Origin: Acheta domesticus
Taxonomy: Eukaryota > Arthropoda > Insecta > Orthoptera > Gryllidae
NCBI GenBank assembly: GCA_031308135.1
Contig: JAHLJT010002630.1
Span: 101,473,138 to 101,537,137 of the forward strand
DNA: 64,000 nucleotides
Reading direction: 5' to 3'
Within the stretch, counting starts at the first letter, position 1, and each line of letters starts with the position of its first letter. Shown here piece after piece: positions 57,403 through 64,000 of the stretch. The position numbers were made by a program, and so were the translations under genes. The notes beneath the pieces were generated by a model that was not told the origin of the DNA, did not search any database, and saw only the letters and a list, made by a program, of their open reading frames with translations.

Positions 57403-57652
57403 TATATAATATTTTGTTAATAATATTTGCTGTAAGTGGGTTGGATAAAAGGGTCTGCAAATGGCGATATACAGCCTTAGCAACGCCGGCGCAGTGGTTG
57501 GCAAGGTCAACAAGCTGCATTCAGGCCTTGAATAGGTGGGGGCGCTGGCTAGATAGATAAAATAATGTGTGATTGGTCTGAAAAGGAATGACTCTCGAGG
57601 GCGTGGCTACTTGGTTTGATAAGAGATGAATGGATTGGCTAAGGGAGAATAG

Positions 57653-57655
<3 letters not shown>

Positions 57656-57683
<28 letters not shown>
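57656..57683. repeat. (TA)n microsatellite
   Basis: About 14 TA units at the 3' end of a chimeric retroelement copy. Confidence 0.9.
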
Positions 57684-57690
<7 letters not shown>

Positions 57691-57870
57691 GAATACAAGT
57701 TTCACACAACGTTTCGGAAACAGGATTACCTGGTCGTCAGCATATAAGAGTATTTAAAAATGTATTTTTGCCCAGGTGAATTCCTGAGGGCACCATGTTC
57801 TTCCACCTTCTAATTATATATCCAAGATATATGTTAGAGAGTGTTGGCGAAAGACTGTCACCCTGTCAAA
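57684..57870 (-). mobile_element. Chimeric retroelement: RTE-like RT fused to a Penelope-type tail
   Basis: On the minus strand, 57870-57732 is nearly identical to 53915-54070 of the RTE-like relic (gtctttcgccaacactct through gctgacgaccaggtaatcctg). It then switches abruptly to tttccgaaacgttgtgtgaa...cttgtattctttttaatata, the 3' tail of the Penelope-like element at 61035-61080. The junction lies at 57728-57732 with a 2-4 bp overlap. Confidence 0.78.
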
Positions 57871-58158
57871 TAAATTTTAATTTGATTAATAAATCGTCTC
57901 CTATATTATTTCAGTAGTATACCTTTCCGTTGCGGCACTCACACGCAACCAATCTTTATAAATGAAGTCTCTAAAGAAAGAAAATTTCACGGAGACTTGA
58001 CAAATTGCACTTTGACTTTAAAAATATGAAGGATTTGTTTCAAAAAACGCATCTAAATATTCAAGTCAAATGCAACCCGCAACACTCGCCAGTTTTCGTC
58101 AAATAACTCCTAAACCAAGCGTTATAGGACCTTAAAAACTAAAATTTTGGAGCCAAAG

Positions 58159-58517
58159 GCGTCAAAGAAACGTTTTTTTCACAGCATAATATGTAAGATG
58201 AGACATTTCTCGACATTCAATTAAAAATTTCGGCTCCGCGCTTCAATACTATCAAGGCCACCTCAATATTTCAGCCCTTCATGCTGATAGCCATTTTTGT
58301 GACGACACGCTTAGAAGGCTTAGATTCCTGAATCTTATATTTACGCTTTCTGTATAAAACGTGGTTTCTGCAGTCTGACAAGGTTTATTTGCATAATCAT
58401 TAATTCAACATTTGCTCTCCAACAACAACTAGAAGTATTGTTACAATTGCTTGATACCTACGAAGGTGTGTCTTATGCGTGTAGTGAAACCATTCAATTA
58501 ATGTCTTACCGTGGTCT
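58159..58517 (-). repeat. 358-bp duplicated segment, copy 2 (inverted)
   Basis: Complement of 52381-52738 with only scattered differences. Confidence 0.88.
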
Positions 58518-58599
58518 GTAAGTGCTATGCACCTAAGTGTGGAGGAATGTGGGTGTACAGCGAAGACTGAAGACTGTGTTTGCGTTTTACCTTTACCAG

Positions 58600-59010
58600 A
58601 ATTTTCGTTATCAGCAGTGATTCATTGAAATTTCCAAGTCAGCGGGTTCAGACACGTAGCTTTCTCAAAGGTCAAAAGCTAATATTTTTTGTGACTATCA
58701 CGAAAATCTAAAAACCAAAAAATATGGAATAATTACTTCAAATATTGTCTTTAAGGAAGTGTTGTGAATTGTTTCAAGAAAACTCTCCATAATACTGAAT
58801 AAATCTTAGTTGAAAATTTCTTTTAAACGTCAATTGCATTGTTTGTTTTTTATTTGATATTGTGTTAGTACATTCCAAGTTACCTTAATACGTTTTTAAA
58901 CAAATAAAAACGTTTCGTTAACAAATTTCCCTCTTAGAATGGAAATGGAAGGAATGAGTGTAGGGTTTAACATGCGAGTGTTCTCGCACGGGTACGCGGA
59001 GGTAGTAGGG
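58600..59010 (+). mobile_element. Helitron type A 3' portion with degenerate end
   Basis: Homologous to 60120-60480 over about 350 bp (aaataaaaacgtttcgttaacaa, gggtttaacatgc). The terminal hairpin gcgagtgttctcgc (58974-58987) is kept, but the CTAG is lost (cgcggaggtag). Confidence 0.55.
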
Positions 59011-59164
59011 GAAAACTTGTGCTATGGCAGAACACAAAGAACAAACTTTTTAAATTAGCTAAAGTAAATTACCTTTAAATGAAAAAAATCAAAACGCGCT
59101 AGCCAACAATAATACGTGAATTTAAAAAAGAAACTAAATTTAAAAATAAAAGAAAGAATAGCGT

Positions 59165-59402
59165 ATACTAGAGTTTTTATTTCTTGGCACGTGGGAACTT
59201 GTCTTCACGATGGAATATCTCACGGTATTTCGCGTCGTTCTCGGTCGTGCCGCTAGGAGTTGCTTTAATCGCGACTGTAGCGAGAAGTGCTGGCGATCAT
59301 GCGACTTCTAACAGCACGACGGAGAAATACAAAAAGTGTCGTGTCGTGATGTTCCATAGTGAAGACAGGTCCCCACACGCCAAGAAATAAAAACCCAAAT
59401 GT
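59165..59402. mobile_element. Palindromic TA-MITE subfamily C, copy C2
   Basis: Left tactagagtttttatttctt and right complement aagaaataaaaacccaaatg, core gatggaatatctcacggtat. It ends at TA 59403-59404, where the next MITE begins. Confidence 0.85.
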
Positions 59403-59404
59403 AC

Positions 59405-59626
59405 AGAGCGATTTTTCTAACTCTGCCCCTCAAGCCCCTATGGCCACGATGGAATATCGCACGGTATTTCAGGTCTTTCTCGGTCCTGCCACTAGACGTT
59501 GCATGATCGCAAGCACTGCTTGATACGGCCGCCATCATGCGGCACGACTGAGAGAGACGCGAAATACCGAGACTTATTCCATCGTGAAGACGGGCCTAGA
59601 GGGGCAAAGTTAGAAAAATCGCAATA
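59405..59626. mobile_element. Palindromic TA-MITE, copy sharing a TA with C2
   Basis: Left cagagcgatttttctaactc, right complement gttagaaaaatcgcaata, core cgatggaatatcgcacggta. TA at 59403-59404 and 59627-59628. Confidence 0.85.
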
Positions 59627-60119
59627 TAAGCCACTCGACACTGCCAACGATCGCAGTCCAAACGCACGATTTAAATGTTGGCGGTATCTGCAAGCATGTA
59701 CATCAACGCCCAGCAGCAAACACATTTTGTAAATAATACACCGTTTGATATTAAACTCAAGATGTCGGTTCGTTAAGATATTCAATACGCAAACATGGTT
59801 TGAGCAATATTTTCATGTACCGAAGTGAAGTCTACGCCTACTAAATTGTATCTAATGGTAACAAATGGTATTTAGTATTCAAAGGTGAAAATATTACTTC
59901 GATTATTTTTTGTATCGGAATTGCTCTTCTTGAGATACATTAGAACGCAGAAAATAATCCAATACTTTTTAGTACAGAAATAATTTTCCAATTTTCGCAC
60001 CCTAGCAAGTCTGCACCCTGCCACTCCAAAGCCCCCTCTGTTTCTCATAACAAATCAATGGATGTTAAATAATATTGCAGAGTAAGGTTGTACTTGCTCG
60101 ATCCGGTATTTTCGCACTA

Positions 60120-60480
60120 CTTTACTTGGCCTTCTAAAGAGTAAAAACTTTTTCTAATATTTTTGTAACAATCAAAGGAAGTAAAAAGGAAATCTCGAGA
60201 AAGATTAAATAATTTCTTCACATGTTGTTTTTAAAGAAGAGTGAATTTTTCCATAAACGACTCTCTATAACGCTGAATAAACATTTATTGCAAATTTGTT
60301 TCCAATATAAATTATATTATTTTTGTTTGATTTTCTGTAAGTTCATTAGAAGTTACATTTATACATTTTCAAACAAATAAACGTTTCATTAACAACGGTC
60401 CTTCTTAATAGAAAGGTTAGACTACATATAGGAAAAGGATGGGGTTTAACATGCAAGAGTTCTCGCACGGATACGCTCGT
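60120..60480 (+). mobile_element. Helitron type A 3' portion
   Basis: Ends in the imperfect hairpin gcaagagttctcgc (60453-60466), acggatacg and CTCG (60476-60479), then T, one base from the canonical CTAG. Homologous to 58600-59000. Confidence 0.55.
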
Positions 60481-60499
60481 TAAAATTTAATTTAACAAA

Positions 60500-61085
60500 T
60501 AACGCTAAATAAAATTAATTTAACAAAATAAATTTTATATTCGTCAAACTAAAAGAAAATTGAATACAAGATTATTAGAACATAAAAGGAATATTAACGA
60601 CTTGGCATGTAAACAAACTTCATTAACGCAACACAGAATTGTAACTTCACATCATGTTAATTTAGAAGAAATAAAATTTTAGCTCGTGAAAATTTATATT
60701 ATCCTAGATTGATATTAGAAATGCTATACATCAAAACTTCTCCTTGCTTAAATACACAGGTAGAATCCAATTAATTTTCAAAAATATATGATGGTTTATT
60801 GAACATATTTTCTAAAAATTAAGATATTTCTCTTATTGTTACTTTTAAAATTTTTTCTGTTTTTACAATCTCTTTCTCTAATTTCTTTCATACTGCTAGT
60901 AATATGTCTTAAAAATTTTCTAAAGTTTTTAAAAAGGTGCATTCTGTTGACTTGTGAACATTAATTCTTTGTAATTCTTCTTTGTACTTTTCCATTGTTT
61001 TATATATTATATTTATTTGTCTCCCGATAATGGAAACCAACTTGTTTCCGAAACGTTGTGTGAAATTTGTATTCTTTTTAATATA
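60500..61085 (+). pseudogene. Penelope-like element: GIY-YIG endonuclease remnant and 3' terminal repeat
   Basis: 60540-60690 encodes YIRQTKRKLNTRLLEHKRNI then ACKQTSLTQHRIVTSHHVNL, followed after a one-base frameshift near 60675 by ILARENLYYPRLILEMLYIK and NTQVESN, stop. This is the C-terminal GIY-YIG endonuclease region of Penelope-like retroelements (Q.K..L..R..EH, then H.....H......ILA.E....RL.LEM..I). The RT domain is missing. Downstream at 61022-61056 a hammerhead-like motif is degraded (CCGATAA instead of CTGATGA) but keeps the stem tggaaac/gtttcc and GAAAC. Confidence 0.78.
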
Positions 61086-61134
61086 TAAAACTGTTATTTT
61101 AAACATTTCCGTCTTGTAAATGATGGACCAACTG

Positions 61135-61139
<5 letters not shown>

Positions 61140-61181
<42 letters not shown>
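61140..61181. repeat. (TA)n microsatellite
   Basis: About 21 TA units between the Penelope tail and the next retroelement. Confidence 0.95.
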
Positions 61182-61186
<5 letters not shown>

Positions 61187-61329
61187 TATAGACAGAAACG
61201 GAAAATATTAATTGCAGTTAAATGTGTTTCTCTATTAAACTCAACTCGCTTCTCAATTATTTGTTTTACTGTAAATATGTGATCTATTGTTGAACGACCG
61301 AAAGAATGCTAAGAGTAGATTTTAAAATG

Positions 61330-62662
61330 AGTAGAGCGATAATCTTACAGTTATAGGAGTTTATGCCCCCGAGGGAGGTAGGAAAGAAGAAAACCTAACA
61401 TTTTATGACAAACTGTAGACAGAGGTAAAAAATGCAATCCAAATAACTCGCTAACTATAGCTGGAGACATAATCGCGAGAGTGGGAAACATGCCCATTCC
61501 CAATGTTATAGGACTCTATGGAGAACAAATAATGAATGATAATGGAAAAGAACTCAGAGAATGTGTAACATACAATGAACTAAGAATCACCAATACATTA
61601 AAAAAAATAGAATATTCATAAATATACTTGGAGTGCCCGGGGACAACACTCAGTGATAGATTATTTTGTAGTTAATAAAAAGTTAAGTTCTAACGTGAAG
61701 GATACCCGTGTTTCAAGAGGATATGACATTTACTCAGATCACTATTTAGTGGAAACAAAAATAAATATACGAGCGAGATGGAAGAAACAAATTGCTTCAA
61801 AAAATAAACAAGAAGGTGTAGGGTACAAAGTATCTACTAGAAGACCATAGTATAAGGCAGTTATATCAGAGGCGGTTGAATCAGTTCTTGAGCAACATCG
61901 ACACATCAGGAAATCTAAATGAAGAATGGAGAAACATTAAAGAATCGATAAGAAGAGTAGCATATGAGGCATTAGGCACTCGAAAAATTAGACGAAAAAG
62001 GAAAACTTTGAAAATATGGAATGATACAATTGCAGAGGCAGTGCAAGAGAAGGTTGCAAAAGAAGGTAGCAAACCTAAATTATTTACAAAGCAGAAATGA
62101 GCAGACTAAACAGATATACAACCAAAAAAGAAATAAAGCTAAATCATTAGTGAAACAAGCCCGTCAAGAATCTTGGGATAGATATGTGAATATGTTAGAA
62201 CATGATGTATTTGGAAGACAAAGTATTGCCTATAAAGCGTTAAAAACAATGAATTTAGAAGAAACTGATACGGCAAGATTGAATATTATTTCCGGGAAAG
62301 AATGGTTGGAATACTTTGTAAAATTAAGGAGTGGGATTGAAGAAATGCATTCACCGGTTGAAGAAAAAGGAACAAAAAGAAATAGATATGTTAGATATGA
62401 AAGAGCTTGACAATGCATATAAGTAAAAAAAATTGGAAAGCCCGTGGTCGTGATGGGATTAACGTAGAATTAATGAAATATGGAGGTATGCAACTGAAAT
62501 TCCGACTGATCCACTTAATGAATGAATGAATGCTGGCAAAGATGTGCAATACCAGATGAATGGTTAGATTCGTTAATTATTCCATGTTTTAAAAAAGGAG
62601 ATCGGAGTAAATGTCACAACTATAGGGGTATTTGCCTACTTAACTCATGCTACAAATAATAT
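61330..62662 (+). pseudogene. RTE-like retrotransposon: APE-type endonuclease and start of RT
   Basis: VYAPEEGRKEENLTFYDKLQ (61360), a frameshifted equivalent of 'GDFNARVG' (61460-61480), IPNVIGLYGEQIMNDNGKEL, then DYFVVNKKLSSNVKDTRVSR and YDIYSDHYLVETKI (61653-61770) cover the endonuclease with its SDH motif. The linker continues EEWRNIKESIRRVAYEALGT and KRNKAKSLVKQARQESWDRY. RT motifs 0-2a follow: GINVELMKYGG, IIPCFKKGDRSKCHNYRGIC. The copy ends at about 62662, before motif A. Several stops and frameshifts, so it is dead. Confidence 0.88.
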
Positions 62663-62663
62663 T

Positions 62664-64000
62664 CTGCCATCTATTGCCGCCTAAAGTACATTTTTTTTAC
62701 ATTTTCTTAATTTGTATATTTCCTAATAGCAAATCAGATATATTATTTCAAAATTTTTACAGAACAGTAAAACCTTGCTTAAATGGCAATTTTCTTTGAA
62801 AAATTTGCAGCTGTTTTTAAGAAAATGGCGTTTGAGAGCTACCGTAAATTCGAAGTTTGAAGATTTTTCACACAAAATTTTTGAGTCGTCGAAAAACTTC
62901 ATTTGGAATCATTTGAAGCACTTTAACGGAATGAGAGATTTACATTTGTGCAATTTTTGAAGAAAAGAAGAAAAAAGGAAAAAGAAAAGAAAAAACTAGT
63001 GGTGCTACAGAATGGCACAGACTTTCCCGTATTAGTTTTCTATTTCCTTGGGTCTGGGCTAGCTATTCGGAATTGCCACATACTCGTGCCGTCTGCCATT
63101 TATTGTCGCACAAAGTACATTTTTTTTACATTTTCTTAATTTTTCGGTTTTCTAGTGGTAGAACGGAAATATTGATTTTAAAATATTAAAAAAACAGTAA
63201 AGCCTCGTCCTAAATGGCAAATTTTCTTTGAAAAATATGGAGCCGTTAAAAAAAATGACGTTTAAGCGCTACTAAAGATGCGAAATTTGAAGCTCTTTTT
63301 CACAGAAAAGAGTTTTCGAAAAACTTAATTTTAAGTCATTTGAAGCACTTACAGTCACAATAGCACTTACATACAATAGTGTTTACAAATTGCTGAAAAT
63401 GTGCATATAAAAGTTGTGAGAGATCTTTCAAAAAATTACGTTTAAGTAATTTTTGCAAAAACAAAAAATGCCCCTTGAACTTCACGTCATATTAAAGAGT
63501 GCAATTAGTTTTATCCGTTCCAAAAGTTTGAAAAAAATGTAAAGCCATTTATGAGAAAATGACGTTTGAGAGTTTCTGAAAATGCGGAATTATGAGCTAG
63601 TTTTCACAGAAAACGGTTGCATGTTCTCCAGAATTTTACTTGACATTATTTAAAGCACATGTACTCGTAAATATTATAATGTGAACAAATCGCCGCTAAT
63701 GTAAATATTAAGGACGTCGGAGACAAGTAAAAAAAAATACATTTTTCCGATTTTTGAACAAACAAAAGAACAGAGCAATATGGCGTTTCGTCATCTCATA
63801 AAATACATTAGGCACTATCCCTACCAAAAGTTTCAAGAAAAAACTTGGAGCCGTTTTCTAGAAAATCTTGTTTTTGTATTTTTTTTAAATTGCACATATT
63901 GTACGTACTATTGCGCGAAAACTACTAAAATTAAAAAAAAATGCACATGACCTTAATGAATGAACTCACTTTAGGCAACAAATTTTATTTGAAATAAAAA
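62664..64000. repeat. Tandemly arranged diverged repeat (about 430-bp units)
   Basis: Units beginning ctgccat.tattg.cgc.taaagtaca, then ttttttttacattttcttaa, recur at 62664 and 63097; the later part (63490-63960) repeats related words (gccattt.tgagaaaatgacgtttgag). The same family appears diverged at 28975-29520. No coding content; continues to the window edge. Confidence 0.6.

Noticed and set aside
57700..57760. Apparent hammerhead core CTGACGA ... GAAAC on the minus strand
   Set aside because: CTGACGA here is part of the YADD codons of the RTE-like RT (gctgacgac); the match arises from the chimeric junction and is likely fortuitous.

Overview
This is a window of an animal nuclear genome, most likely an insect or other arthropod. 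It is AT-rich and crowded with transposable elements, has splice signals (GT/AG) and no prokaryotic gene organisation. I cannot name the species. One 100-base run of N (10530-10629) marks a scaffold gap.

The only host gene I can support runs on the minus strand. Its first coding exon (48206-48113) encodes a 31-residue amphipathic start closely resembling the N-terminus of the golgin GMAP-210/TRIP11 (the ALPS lipid-packing sensor). Exon 2 (47839-47763) follows after a 273-nt intron in matching phase. A 66-nt coiled-coil exon at 17197-17132 has good splice sites, lies on the same strand and is phase-compatible. If it is the next exon, intron 2 is about 30.6 kb and nearly everything between 17.2 and 47.8 kb is intronic. 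The rest of the gene would lie left of the window; 48.2-64 kb is upstream.

Everything else is repeats, often nested. At 2.8-5.8 kb two Harbinger-like elements and a hAT element are nested, with intact TAA and 8-bp target duplications. At 14.3-17.1 kb a Harbinger-like element (TTA duplication) holds a mariner (TA), an RTE-like 3' end and a hAT element (duplication gtctacgg) that itself contains Penelope and MITE insertions. Non-LTR retrotransposon relics of several types occur at 1.4, 11.6-13, 15.8, 24.5, 35.4, 38-39.4, 40.4-43.3, 53.2-54.7, 57.7 and 61.3-62.7 kb. A Penelope-like element with a GIY-YIG remnant and hammerhead-like motif lies at 60.5-61.1 kb. tRNA-derived SINEs (25.9, 29.7-30.5, 31.2-31.5, 31.7-32.1, 36.6-37.0, 42.5-42.9, 49.7-50.2 kb) and five Helitron 3' ends are also present.

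The most distinctive component is a family of about 250-bp near-complete palindromes with TA target duplications: twelve recognisable copies plus detached ends. One copy interrupts a SINE whose uninterrupted paralogue is in the same window, so the target duplication can be read directly. Other notable structures are a 431-bp long inverted repeat (52745-53175), a 358-bp inverted duplicate pair (52.4/58.2 kb), a 0.6-kb inverted duplicate pair (21.3/50.6 kb), a 74-bp perfect hairpin (2433-2506), a 20-bp minisatellite (17.26-17.68 kb) and a G-quadruplex-prone GGGGCT array.
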